Assembly (NCBI GenBank): GCA_036023115.1
Contig: JAYKKT010000079.1
Coordinates: 7,797,501 to 7,861,500, forward strand
DNA from: Brasenia schreberi
Lineage: Eukaryota > Streptophyta > Magnoliopsida > Nymphaeales > Cabombaceae
Direction: 5' to 3'
Length of the DNA stretch: 64,000 bases
In this document: positions 19,863-31,259 of the stretch, in pieces
Layout of the letters: every line of letters starts with the position of its first letter
Position numbering within the stretch: position 1 is the first letter of the stretch
Translations under genes and position numbers: made by a program
The notes under the pieces: model-generated
Database searches by the model: none
Told to the model about the DNA's origin: nothing
The model's input: the letters and a program-made list of their open reading frames with translations, nothing else

Positions 19863-22289
19863 TATCTTCTTCTTCCGCCTTGTAATCTTTTGGGATAACG
19901 ATTGGTTATGACTTCTTATGCAATGCTTATATTGGCTTGAAAAGGGTCTAGGTCTCCATTCACTGTTTTGACCTTCTCTCCATTCTATATTATCAATTTC
20001 CATTGAAGTGTAGATGGCATGAACTCAATCTCTTGCCAGCGTAGTGGTATATGACGACTTACATTGACTACAAGAAACACTATTATGGATCTTTTATTGC
20101 CTACAGTTACTTCAGCTGCAAGATATCCAACTCTTGGGAAATCGATCATAGTCATGTTAGTCTTAACAAATCAGGAATCGACTTTCAAATCTTCTTTAGC
20201 GTAACTGTGGGCATGACACTGACACTAATCCCAAACGATTAGTATATTATTGATAGGTATACCATTGATTAGAGCTCTATTATAAAGGGGTATGAGATGT
20301 CGAAGCAAGCTTCCTGTTGGTTTTGGAAGTTTTGCTTCAATTTCACGATTTGCCATCCGAATCAGCAAAATGGAAAATTCTGGTTCATCTTAGCTAACTA
20401 CATTTCCCATAACAAATTCTCTAGGCGACATGCTTACAACATCAAGGTCTAATTAGGGTCAAATTCATAGTCTGTGTCACTCTCCCAAGAAGAAGAATAA
20501 GCATCTTCGTCTTTGAAATGCTACTTGGTACTCAAAGACCTTGGGTTGGATGTCCCCTTATCTTGCTGACTTTCAACCATAGACCACATGGAATTATTTG
20601 GGAAACTACGAGCAGTTCTGCTAGAATCATGGTTGCCTCCTCAACTAGCACTGTGCCACCTTAACTAGATCTGATCCTCTGCCGCCATCTCCAGTTCCAG
20701 CCAACCACTGCCGGCCACTGTCAGATACCCCCATTCTCCTTCATCATGAACATACCTATTGGGTGTCATTGTTTATCCTGCTAACTCTATTTGATCCTCT
20801 ACCATATCCAATCCCGATTCCACATCAGAACCATTATACTTATACTTGGCTCTAGATCTAGTCCAGGCTCAGTTCACCTGTACCCTGGCTCACACTTGAC
20901 TTAATCCTTTAAACTGACTGGCTATTTCTCTCTCGTTTCTTATTGAAACCCTATTAATATATATATATATATATATATATAATTGTCAAAAAGCACTCGG
21001 TGAGCTCTTTACAACGGAATTGTTTTTTATATTAGATTTAGTTTTTGTGTTTCAAAACACCTCGAGTTCCATGTGCAACTCACTGTTGACCCGGATCAAG
21101 TTATTTCTGCGACTTACTCATGTTGAGACGCATTAGCTAGGATTTCACTGCTATAACCAGAATGTGAAGGATTGATGTAGTTTGTGTTGTGCTTGCTTCA
21201 CCTTGAAAAAGACTCCTCATGAAATGTGTTTGATGAAGAGTAAGAAATGGAGAGAAAATACTAACGGCTTAAATCCGCCCCAACAAGGACTGTTGATAAG
21301 GAGAGGAAGCCAGGAACTCACCACTTAACTTTGAAGACCCAGATAAGAGAAGAAAAAATTCGTAACTTCCTTTGATGCAATCCAAACAAGTGCTTATTTA
21401 TTTAAAAAAGGGTATTTATGCTGGAAAAAGGTTTCACAGCTTAGCCAATCAAATAAATACTTCTGCATGATCATGATGAAACAATTCACTTCCCACTTAA
21501 CCAATAGAACAAAAAGGTGAAATGAGTGCATTTTAAAGTTCAAAACAGGTACCCTAAACCTCAATACGAATTTAATGGGTATACTTAACCATCAAAACAG
21601 ATCCACTAAATATGATCATGGGTCCTTCAGTCAACTCTTGATTGTGGACACGGTAACCGTTCAAGTGGGATTTTCATGCCTAACTTTTCTCTTCATGCTC
21701 TTGGATTCCTATCATTTTCTCAGCAACCTTGAAACTTAAACTAATTTTTCTTGATCAACGAAAGTTTTTTTTATTTTGAACCTTATTACTTTAAGACAAA
21801 TTTGATTTGGCTGTTCTTAGAAAAAATTAAAAAAAGCCTCAGTCTTGCTTACGTGAAAGAGATATGGCTCTTGCTTTCCACCATTTCTCCTTGCCCCTTA
21901 GTCGGCTTAAATGCAGTGCATAAGTAAGGTTGTTCAACTAAAAGTTCCGCAGCCATTATATTGATCACCAAATCGTCTTCACTTTCAACATTGTCTGCCT
22001 CTATAAAAGACGCAACTTTTGCATTCTTCGGCTTAGTTGTGGGTTTCTTCTATCCTATAATAGTCTCGTTGTGGTATTCTTCTTCACAGGTGGCTCTTTT
22101 CGCCATGTCCACTCGGTTTGAACAAATTTTAGCCGCCAACAATCCTCATACTTCTGAGAGCATATTGTCAATGGAGATGATAGAAAATTATGATTCCCAA
22201 ATTCTTACAACACACTTACCATTCATCCACCTAGACCTTGTCACAAATTTCATTAAAGTCTCATTTGAATTTTGTTTTGTACTGGTAAG

Positions 22290-22520
22290 CTAAGCTACTA
22301 CACTTTTGAACATCAGTAGGAGTGACCGATCATGGAACAATCTTTCCATTTCAGCCCATGTCTGAGTGAAATTTGGTGGCGACGTTGAATACCACAAAAA
22401 AGTTGTTCCAGTCAATGATGGGAAAATCAGAAGTTTATAGAACCCACCATAACAAAGTTCTCTATATTGTGCCATAAACAATCCAATATGTTCTGCTCTA
22501 AATTTGTCATCCTCTCCCAA
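22290..22520 (-). pseudogene. gag core of element D
   Basis: 76 residues: MGEDDKFRAEHIGLFMAQY, then YKLLIFPSLTGTTFLWYSTSPPNFTQTWAEMERLFHDRS. The pattern FPxSLTGxAxxWYxxLPPxSIxxWxxMxxxF is the conserved retrotransposon gag core. The frame closes shortly after, and upstream gag sequence continues only in other frames. Confidence 0.75.
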
Positions 22521-23053
22521 GATGGTCTTAAAATTGGAAGTGTTAAATCCTCATGATAGAGGATACGTTGCATTAACCCACTTCAAATACATTTTACAAT
22601 AGGCCAGGTTTGTTGATCACATTGCAATTAGTTCTATACAAAGATGAGTATGCATTGTCTCAACATGTGCATCTAGGTCGATTGCCATTGCTACTCTCAG
22701 TTCAAATACTCTAGGTCTTGTAGTATTTATATGATTCAGAATCATTGATTGTAAGATGTCCTTCCAATGAAGCAACAAAGTATTGATAGCTTCTCATAAA
22801 GCCGCTTTAGGCTGAACTCTTAGCGATGGAGAAAGTTCAGTTTTGACATTATGAACTGCAGAAGAGCTTCTTCCATTTGGATCTCCAGTCAAACCCTTGG
22901 TTTTTCATCATTACTTCAAATATGAGGAGGATTGATATTACTCTTGGCCATTTGGAACAATTTCTTTATCTCGAGTTGTTGTTTCTCCACCCATGAGAAT
23001 AAAACTCATCGCACTGGGGTGAATTTGAAGGCAGATCAATTTACCTTTGTGGT

Positions 23054-23071
23054 GGCCCACCTAGCGTGCCA
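23054..23071 (-). other. Primer-binding site of element D
   Basis: Minus TGGCACGCTAGGTGGGCC, just inside a candidate LTR end (the minus strand reads TGTCAACATCGACCTTTT immediately before it). It shares TGGCACGCT with element A. Confidence 0.55.
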
Positions 23072-23085
23072 AAAAGGTCGATGTT

Positions 23086-25500
23086 GACAAATAAATCCTT
23101 GTCTAAAGCAGGAATTGACATTGAAGTATTGAACAACATGCCAAAAAATGCAACTGAGTTGGTGTTTCAAACAACCTTCATACTAATTGGTAATTCATTC
23201 TAATAACATGATTTGCCATTCTTGCATAACCAAAACACATTTTAAGGGTCAGGCAATTTAGAGTTCTCAAGCCTCCTTTGGAGTAACTTTGGCATAAAGG
23301 TGTAGGTTCTGATTCTAGAAAGATGAATATGAACACATAGTATTGAAATAAATCTAAAAGCAATGAACACTTATAAAACTAAGATTGAGACAAAACGAAA
23401 TATAACTAAAACCAGAAAAAGAACTAGCTTGAACATCGTCGATTTTTTTATTCTAAGCTGGTATACGATCCTTCCCCTATGAATTGCACTTTTCTGTTAT
23501 AGGCTGCTATTTTTCTAGTGTGTTTTACTTTCTCATGATTTTACTTGTAGTTTTCTGCTAACCACATCTTCCAAATAACTCCCTTGTTGGAATTTTATAA
23601 CTACTGCTTTTTTAAGCAATTACCACCTTGGTAGTTATTTGTTCCTCTTTACTGATTTACTTACGCACACAGGTCGTAGCCATGCTTTTGTCAATATGGG
23701 CCATTCGACGTATGCTAATTTTCCTATGTGTGCATTGAAATTTTACCGGAGTTTGTTTTTCGCCGTTCCATGAGTCAAAATTTCTTAGTGTTCAGACTTA
23801 TAAGATGAAGTTAGACTAGGATTCAATGTACATTATTGCAGAATATTGCTGTCCCATGTATTCCACAGTCCTCATTTCTCTGGGTCAACCCTTGGTTTGA
23901 AGCTTATATCTTACCCACCCCAAAACATATTCTGGTACGCCAACCCAAAAGGATCAGTAATGTGCTAACACATCTTATATACAATGAGACATTCTTTGAC
24001 ATCAATCTTAGATATGAAAAGCATTTTAGTGCTCAGACCGTCACTACGTACATGCATCTTTTGGTTGTCCTTTTCTTTCTTGAGATCTATGGTGTCAGAA
24101 TTATGCAACAAAAAAACCCACTCTTCATGTTCAATTTGCAGATCTAGAGCTTGAGATGAGTACTAAGTGAAGCATGTTAAATGCGTCTAGATGGTCCAAT
24201 ATCTGAAAATGGGACGAGTAGGTGATATTCTGCAAGAGAGTACCAAATTTGTGTTGAGCATTCTTGATCAAGGAAACGTCCATTTTATTCAATGAAGATT
24301 GTGGGTCCATGAACAATCAATAGAGATCGACAGAGAGACGTGTAGACATTTATTCTTAAAAGAAAGGTGTCTAACGAGGACCAAGAGCATTGCATTTTAC
24401 TATTTTCCTAGCAATTCGAACGTCATAAGTGCGTTGCCCTCGGCGTACATCTGGCTTTGGCCTCCTCATTGTATCAAAAGTAACAATCGGACTTCTTTAA
24501 TGTCGATGTGCAATGACAGACTTACTATAAGCTGGGTCTGTAAAAGAAGTCATTTGGACGCAGAGCATTAGCTCTGGCAGGCTATTTGACTTAGGCGGTG
24601 AACTCCATTCCCAGTGAGTAGATATCTGTGTGTGAGGTTTTTGCCTACTGTTGTAAAAAGAAAAAAAGAAGAAAAAACCATTTGTGGTTAATTTGCATCG
24701 TAGATCCCATTTTTGTTGGGTATTCTCGAGTCATAGGGCCCGGTAAGAAGCGTTTTTGTACCATTAAATGCGGACGCAACTTGGCACTTGTCTATGTGCT
24801 CAAGGCTACAAGTGGCTGTGCGCCACAGGTTCGGCATCTTTGTTCACATTGGCCGGTAATGAGCTGAAATTAGCTGCTCAGGTAGATTAAAGTGTCAGGT
24901 TTTTATCCTACGCTGGTCTTTGTGGAGAACTCAGATCAGCCAAAACAATGGGGGGGCTGAGCTCACGGAGCTACGCTTAAGTAGGGATGTTAAATGAGCT
25001 GCGTCTGAATCGTTTAACTGCTCGTTCTAGGCCGGGATAAGGGTTTGAGCTCATGACTAGCCAAAGCTAACCAAGACTTGGTTTATGACATAATTTATGG
25101 TAGAGGGAATCCACAGCGGGCCGGGAGACCTTGGAGCTGCTGTTTTGCATTTGCATATGCTAGAGATTGCGTTGGCATATTCTAATAAAATTTACACATA
25201 GATGCAAGGCAATGTTGCTTTTGTTTGAGATGAACAATGAAATGGGTATGCACGCACGATTCAAGATGTTCTTCAATTTCAAGCGGTATTCTTTGAACAG
25301 CATGATGAACAAGGAGGGTCTCATTTACTGATATTGGTAAGAAACAAAACAGATCACTAATCTACTAAGGAGAAGGACGAAGGGTTGAGCCATGACCAAA
25401 GCCATGAGAAACAGAATATATACTAAGTACATGGAAAGCCAAATCGTAATTAGAAGGAACACAACCTTTAAAGAACATCAAATTGCAGCAACTGTAACCT
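23086..25500. other. Probable LTR of D, then intergenic DNA
   Basis: 23.09-23.8 kb, next to the primer-binding site, is presumably the 5' LTR of D (a TATA-like TATAACAG on minus near 23497); its outer end is not clear. 23.8-25.5 kb contains only short, unsupported open frames. It is the 3' flank of the PKS gene. Confidence 0.35.
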
Positions 25501-25502
25501 TC

Positions 25503-26786
25503 TTAAGGTTCACACACTTTTGAAGGGCTAACGTACGTGTGTAAGGATTTAGAGTGGAAGCGACGAGACATTTGTGAAGGCTCCAAGTGGTTATCAGCAG
25601 GCGGCTTGGTCAACGAATTGGTGGCAACGTTAACCGCATCTTGGCTTCGGCAGCCCGAAAGCAGACTTGGCCGTCTTTTCTGCGTACCACCTTCCGGCAT
25701 GGGCAAACCGAGAGCCCTACCTTTGCTTGCATGGCATGAAACCAAACTGCCAGACTCTGAGAACTCAGCATTGCTCGCGGTTGCGACGCTCCACTCAATG
25801 CTCGCTTCACTTGGCTCATAGCAAGACGACATGTCACCGGACACAGTGCGACGCAGATAGGACCCAACTTGGCTTGAGATGACGTCAAGCTCGAATAGGT
25901 CTGAGCTTGCATCGCTCGCTGCATCGAGCTCGTCGTGCACCCTTGAGCCTGGGGTGCAGATATCGATGCACCGAGATGCCAACCTCCCGCTCTCTGAGAT
26001 TCGGCCCCCAACATCATCAAAGATATCAAGCTGAGAGGCATGTTGTAGCTTCTGAGTATTGTTGGATCCACCAACCGAAATGTTATTAATCTTGTGAGGC
26101 CAATTGGTGGTCGAGGCCGGGTTGAAGATGCTCTCCTTTGCTCTCTCAAACCTGCCAGAACGAAGAAAAAGTTCCTGGGGGAGCTTAAGAATCCTGTCCG
26201 CTGGATCCGATACCCCCAAAATGACACGTTTTGACAAAGAATCTGAATAACCGGTTCGGATGTCAAAGATAGGTCTCCTGGACTCCTGAAACGTCACGGC
26301 ATCCGTTCGGACTGATTTCTTCCCAGAGCAAGGACAACCCACTAAGACAATCCTTCGGCCAGTTTTGTGCTTTGACTCAGGTTGTGGGTCGGTTCTGGTT
26401 GGGCGGCTTCGCAGGAGCGCAAGCTGGCTGTTGGCACTCGACTCGGAGCACATACTTGGCGTCATGGATCGGTATACTCGAGGACTTTGGATCCCAAGTC
26501 TCTGACTGGCTTCATCCTCGCCTTTGAAATACTTCTCGGCATCGAAGACAGCTATCTCGTTACCCTTTGGCTTCCGAGATGGGAGGAAAGGAGAGAAGAG
26601 TCTTGAAGGAGTTGTAGGCATCGACTCGGGGAGTTTTAGCAAAAGTTTTGGATCGTTGACTTTGTGATGCACGTTGGATCGGAAAGAGGCGTCTCTGACA
26701 TGGGGGGAGATGTCAGTTGCCATGAAGCTGCTGTAGTTGGGAACCAGAGTCCCGTTGCAGTCTGCTGTTATGGTAAGCGTGGTCAT
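25503..26786 (-). CDS. PHYTOCHROME KINASE SUBSTRATE (PKS) family protein, 427 aa
   Basis: A single-exon open frame. Family landmarks by residue (numbered from the chosen Met): FDAEKYFKGED near 86; the Cys-rich GCPCSGKKSV near 150; DASSDLFELDVI near 300; and CYEPSEASIEWSVATASNAEF near 325-345. The last two are the strongest PKS signatures. PKS proteins are plasma-membrane-associated, Ser-rich plant proteins that interact with phytochromes and phototropins and act in phototropism and leaf/hypocotyl growth orientation; they have no known enzyme activity. The length fits the family (about 400-500 aa). I chose the Met at 26786 (MTTLTITAD), since known family members start MVTLT-like; an in-frame Met at 26837 adds 17 residues encoded by a CT-repeat leader. 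The tail is low-complexity, Ser/His/Lys-rich. No break was seen, so this is the one intact host gene in the window. Which PKS (1-4) cannot be decided. Confidence 0.85.
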   Translation of the reverse strand: MTTLTITADCNGTLVPNYSSFMATDISPHVRDASFRSNVHHKVNDPKLLLKLPESMPTTPSRLFSPFLPSRKPKGNEIAVFDAEKYFKGEDEASQRLGIQSPRVYRSMTPSMCSESSANSQLALLRSRPTRTDPQPESKHKTGRRIVLVGCPCSGKKSVRTDAVTFQESRRPIFDIRTGYSDSLSKRVILGVSDPADRILKLPQELFLRSGRFERAKESIFNPASTTNWPHKINNISVGGSNNTQKLQHASQLDIFDDVGGRISESGRLASRCIDICTPGSRVHDELDAASDASSDLFELDVISSQVGSYLRRTVSGDMSSCYEPSEASIEWSVATASNAEFSESGSLVSCHASKGRALGLPMPEGGTQKRRPSLLSGCRSQDAVNVATNSLTKPPADNHLEPSQMSRRFHSKSLHTYVSPSKVCEP

Positions 26787-26794
26787 GCCTCTTG

Positions 26795-27000
26795 CACACA
26801 CACAGGGCGAGAGAGAGAGAGAGGTATGAGACTTCAATGGTAGAATTCGATAGATCTAAGGACTCAACAAATACAAATAAATTGAAATGAGACTTCAACA
26901 AAGTTCTCTACGCACAAACACGGGGTAAGAGAGAGAAAGAGAACTTCAATGGTAGAGAATTCAGTATGATCCCAGGGCTCAACAGATACAAATAAAGAGG
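26795..27000 (-). repeat. Tandemly duplicated leader upstream of the PKS gene
   Basis: Two imperfect units about 112 bp apart share, in order, CACA/CACG, a GA-rich run, ACTTCAATGGTAGA, a variable middle and CTCAACARATACAAATAAA (26831-26880 and 26943-27000). On the gene strand these are CT-rich, as is common for plant 5' leaders. A third partial GA run lies at about 27019-27033. Confidence 0.7.
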
Positions 27001-27039
27001 AAGGAGAGTGCCACTTACACACACAGAGAGAGATGTATT

Positions 27040-28078
27040 GACAAAGTGATTAAGAGAAGACAAGGACATACAATGACCAGCTAAAGTAATAAACTGTTAT
27101 GTTGACGATCGAGAGATATCGTAACTTGTTGGGCGTGGATAGGGATCTAAACCAGAAATACGACACCGAACTCTGATATGAAAGAAAGAAAAAAAGAAAG
27201 CATTCAGAAAACCTAACAGTATGGAAACCGCCTACTAGAATCGGGAACGTTTCCGAACCCTTACAGAATTAACGAACGGCACATCTGTGTAGAGAGGAAG
27301 TAGAGGTCCTTTCAACACTTCTGATCGTGTACCCCATGAACAAAGATTTGCCGGAGTTATAGTGTTTACTTCGTTTTTTTCCTTTCTCAGTCACCACCAC
27401 CTCTGGCCACACGTTGGCAGTAGGGTATTTATTGGTTGGAGAATAGAGATCAGGCGAGCACCCGGAGAAGGTCGCTGGCACTTAATTACGTGGTCAGCCT
27501 CGCCGGAGAACCACGTTTTTCTTCAACATTTTCAAAAACTATCAGCTTAAATCTTTCATGTGGGTTCAAATCATCACCCAAACACTTAAAACAGTCGCCA
27601 TTTTCAAACCCCTGTCGGTACAGCTCTCACCATGACCCTAACAACTATCGTCACTGTATAATGGACTCGACCCTTGGGAATACTTTCAAACATTCCACTG
27701 ACGGACTTCATTATAGCTTTGATATGTAACCCTCGCCGTAACACATAAGCTCTCGCCTTTACTCACATTCAGCAGTTTTACCCACTTGGACAGGTAGCAC
27801 GTGGCACATGGTTAACGTGTAACCAGCAGAAAGAAAGATAGCAGAGGTTGATCCAACATCAACGACTTAAGCACTATAATAATCAATTCGAGATGTGATC
27901 ATTTATTCAGCTTAAGACAGAACACTATATTATTCATCTAAAGGCAACTTTATATATATATATATATAAAGCTATGTTAGTGTTTGAGAAAATATAAAAC
28001 ACATTTTAGTATACTCATGACCCTAAAAGCAAAGAAAATGTATGAATATCCATTTGTTAAAGGTTCTATCACCCTGTT

Positions 28079-28139
<61 letters not shown>

Positions 28140-29700
28140 TAAACTTCATTCGACTTCCACGGCGATTGAATATAAAAACCATGGAGAATATGTCAAGGAT
28201 ACAATTTGTTTGGCGGCTCAATATTGCTAATATCCTGTATGATGGTGCACTATTCTTGACAAGCAATTTGGTGGTGCAACTTTTCTGTTCAATTACCAAG
28301 TCTAAAAGGCGTGGGAAATGCAAGACATTATATATAGATATAGATATTAGATACAGAGAGAGAGAGATCTGATAGTGTTTTAGCATCTGGTTGTCCCATC
28401 ATATATCGAGGGAAGAGCACCCACTTTCATTATGTGAGGCTGGATTAATCATCATTGTGCAAACATATACACCACATAATTTCTGTGCAAAAGGAATAAG
28501 ATGAATTATACATGAGAAGGAATAATCATATCCCCGCCAGAGTATAACATTGGCTCCTTTGCTACCTCGTAATGAGCTCGCAGATGCATTGGCCCACTGT
28601 GCATTAAATTCTTGTCAAGCAACTTGACCTACGCCTCCTTATCTGAGAGGAACACTAATGGATGAAAATCAAAGAGACATCAGTATTCTATGGCCCGTAC
28701 CCGTCATAAGGTTGAATCATCAATTCCATATACGGTCATGCATAAATTGTTACAGGAATATCTTAAATGAGCGTGAAAGCGAAAAGTAATCCGAAGTGGC
28801 CCATATAATTAAAACTCTCTTTTTCATTAATAATGTTATTTTTAAATGTAATATTTCGTTTGTCTTACAATGTTATATTCCCTTTCTCATTGCGTTAGTC
28901 ATTAATTTTTCAGTAGATTCATGATCTGATATGTTCCTTATTAACAAAGAAAACGATGCATTGTTGGTTATGGAGATCAAAAAATATAGTTTGGATAGAA
29001 TGGAAAAAGAAATCGAACTCCCGAAAGTGAATTGCACTGAAGGGCTGATGCCTTCAGATGTGTCCCGGGGACAATTGGTGCAATATTTTCGACCAGACAA
29101 CCATGGAAATGTGTCTCATGTGCCAAGCATAAATCCATCTGTGCAGAGATCCAACGTAAAGATACCATGGGTAGCCTCCTAATCATATAATGGGTGAGAT
29201 TTCAATCTGCATGCATTGACCTCATGCAACTATAAATAGTAGAGGGGTTATTGTTAAACCTCTTATCAAATCCCATTATTCGCAGGGAAAGTAGGAGGGT
29301 CCCACAACTCTCATTGGGGCGATAAGTGTTGACATGGAAAATCATAAACCCCAAGATAGTACAAATTCAACCTTTTGCAACGAATGACCGGACAATTCCG
29401 GTGGTTTAGACAATCACAATCCATTAAAAGACAAATCCAATGGTCTAACCTTTGAAATTAAGAGAAAGAATGTGTGGGATCCCTCACCGTATCTGTTTTT
29501 GATGGTTATACTCTTAATTCTAAGAGTTATCAACCTATGGGAACTGTTTTTGTCATTCTTCGGGTGATTTTGAGTATTAAATTCGGGTCTCTCAAACTGT
29601 CAAAAATATTAAACCTATTTTTTATAGCTTTTTTGGGTATATTTTTGGTAGTTTCAAACATCCAAAATGTTTTTCTGAATTAAACATTTCCAACAAATCC
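27040..29700. other. PKS 5' flank and AT-rich intergenic DNA
   Basis: Promoter-side DNA of the PKS gene. I see no assured TATA box or start site. 28.14-29.2 kb has short open frames on both strands (for example 28931-29182 plus) with no recognised homology. Nothing else can be supported. Confidence 0.4.
28084..28137. repeat. (TA)n microsatellite, about 27 units
   Basis: An uninterrupted alternating AT run of about 54 bp. It produces runs of Ile-Tyr in open frames on both strands. Other shorter TA runs are at 27952-27967, 20955-20982 and 18859-18878. Confidence 0.95.
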
Positions 29701-29716
29701 ACCCCGACAAACCCAC

Positions 29717-30640
29717 ACGTAGGAGTGTTTACTAAACTGAAGAAACCAAACCAAACTACTAGAACTGAATCAAACCAGCAGTTTGGTTCGAACTGGATAT
29801 ATAGCGGTTTGGTTCAAGTTGATTCTTACATGGAAAAAATATAGTGATTCGGTTCACGGTTCCAGGATTAGAACCAACCCGAACCATTATCTAAGCTATA
29901 CAAAGTTTATATGATTGAAACCCTAAAGAGTAAACAACTAAACACTACAAATACAAGAGACGAAAGAAATTCGCTCGCCACTTCGCGGACAACCTCCCTC
30001 ATTGCTCGTCACTTTATCGCTAGCCTCCCTTGTTGCTTGCCTCCTTGCATCCTCATGGCCCTCAACTAGAATAATTGTGGATAAACTTCTATTTAATTTT
30101 ATAGCGAAATAAGGTTTTAGGCAATTATGTGAAGAAAAATTCTTTATTTTTGAGTTCCGTCTCGTGTTACCATTGTAAAAGATTGTTTCAATATACTTAG
30201 AAGAAAAGCAAAAATTGAAGAAGTTGACAAAGCCACTGTAGAAAATATCTTTAACAATTGATACATGGACCTCTATTCAAAATCTTTCATGTATGATTGT
30301 GACAACCCTTTTCATTGATAACAATTTGAATATGAAAAGGGAATCATTAGTTTTTGTCAAGCGGCCAACCATAGAGGAAATAATTGGTAAACTTATTGAA
30401 TCTTGTTTGCTTGAATACGGCATTGAGAATAATTTTCTATGACTCTAGATAATACGGCTTCTAATGGTATTATTTCTCTTGCTTTTATAAATAAAAAGTT
30501 AAATGCTTGGAAAAAGGATGTCTTGAGTAGAGAATTTAAGCATTTCATATGATATACTCATATATTTAATCTAATTGTATATGAAGGTATAAAAGATCTT
30601 GACACATCTATTAGTAGCATCGGTAATGCAGTAAAATGTG
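29717..30640 (+). pseudogene. hAT-superfamily transposase remnant with 5' end
   Basis: A possible element start (taggagtgtttactaaactg) is followed by subterminal AACC/GGTT words (29740-29880). Broken frames from about 30220 read LTIDTWTSIQNLSCMIVTTLFID, then KRPTIEEIIGKLIESCLLEYGIE and, further on, a degenerate RC-AH-NL region. The TIDTWTS... and I..CL.EYGIE motifs match the N-terminal part of the hAT transposase catalytic domain. The DNA-binding zinc finger upstream is barely recognisable, and the C-terminal dimerisation domain is missing: homology stops where the family-G gag begins. Confidence 0.7.
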
Positions 30641-30649
30641 TGACTCCAC

Positions 30650-31250
30650 TGGTTACGATGGTATGTGCATCATCACCCTTTCCTTTTGTCTCTTAAGGTG
30701 TTTAGAGTAAATACAAGTTCTATTTTATAGCCAAATTGTTCCATGAAAGTTGTAGCTAGGCCCTTAAAGGTATAAAAATAACTAAGCTTTTGACTAGATA
30801 TCTACCTATAGGCTTGACCTCTAAAACTGTGAGAAACCAATATATCCACTTTGTGTTATCCTTCTTGTTCTTGATGGGTCTTTCTTTGAGTACTTAAAGG
30901 TACAAGTTAGGGTCTCTATGATCATTAAACTAATGAAACTCTAGGATCTCATCATCACTATTAGTGTCATACTCTGATAGCAAAAGTCCTCAATATCACA
31001 TCTCCTTTTGTCCTTAGTTTCCTTCCTTGGAAGGGCCTTGTGTATTTGCATTATCCCTTTTTTCTCAAGTCATCATCAGATTGTTTCAATTCCTTGTGAA
31101 TGATCCTTTTCTCCTTTGGATTAGTCACCTCCTTAGTCTTGTCCTGCTCGTACCTGAAGGTGTCTCATCTAAGGTAGAATCCTCTATCCCTTTTCCTTGC
31201 TATAATGATAATGAATGTCATTTTAAATTGAGAATTCAAGCAAGTATATA
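30650..31250 (-). pseudogene. gag remnant of family-G element (G1)
   Basis: The minus strand follows the same order as gag of element A (7840-8320), with the plus-strand words gtgcatcatc...tctcttaaggtgttta aligning with gtgcatcctcg...tctcaaggtattta. It is broken by many stops; KKDPSRTRRITQSGYIGF in one frame corresponds to the YKKRRIPRNGF stretch of A. It is the 5' piece of a Tat-like element whose LTR is 31260-33410. Confidence 0.6.
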
Positions 31251-31259
31251 AGAATGTAG

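Larger units (their letters stand above)
19870..23085 (-). mobile_element. Element D: Ty3/Gypsy gag-protease remnant
   Basis: On the minus strand: a primer-binding site at 23054-23071, gag at about 22290-22980, and a protease-end segment near 19900-20230 reading EVTVGNKRS, FLVVN and, in broken frames, a DWIH-like stretch followed by PSTLQWKLI. Between them, 20.95-21.85 kb is unclassified and looks LTR-like, so another insertion is possible. RT and later domains are missing; the 3' side is cut at the hAT-like end. (TA)n at 20955-20982. It differs in sequence from A/B and seems another family. Confidence 0.6.

Noticed and set aside
25610..26266. 218-aa minus frame, 94-aa plus frame and others overlapping the PKS gene
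   Set aside because: Shadow frames of the PKS coding sequence, without family motifs.
26330..26345. GCPCSGKK in the PKS protein looked like a Walker A (P-loop) motif
   Set aside because: The final residue is Lys rather than Ser/Thr after GK, no Walker B was seen, and a Cys-rich GCxCS..K(K/N)SV segment is typical of PKS proteins.
28042..28386. Open frames with Ile-Tyr runs on both strands
   Set aside because: Translation of the (TA)n microsatellite.
28873..29186. Overlapping 75-83 aa frames on both strands
   Set aside because: No recognised family, no start or splice support; both strands open equally.
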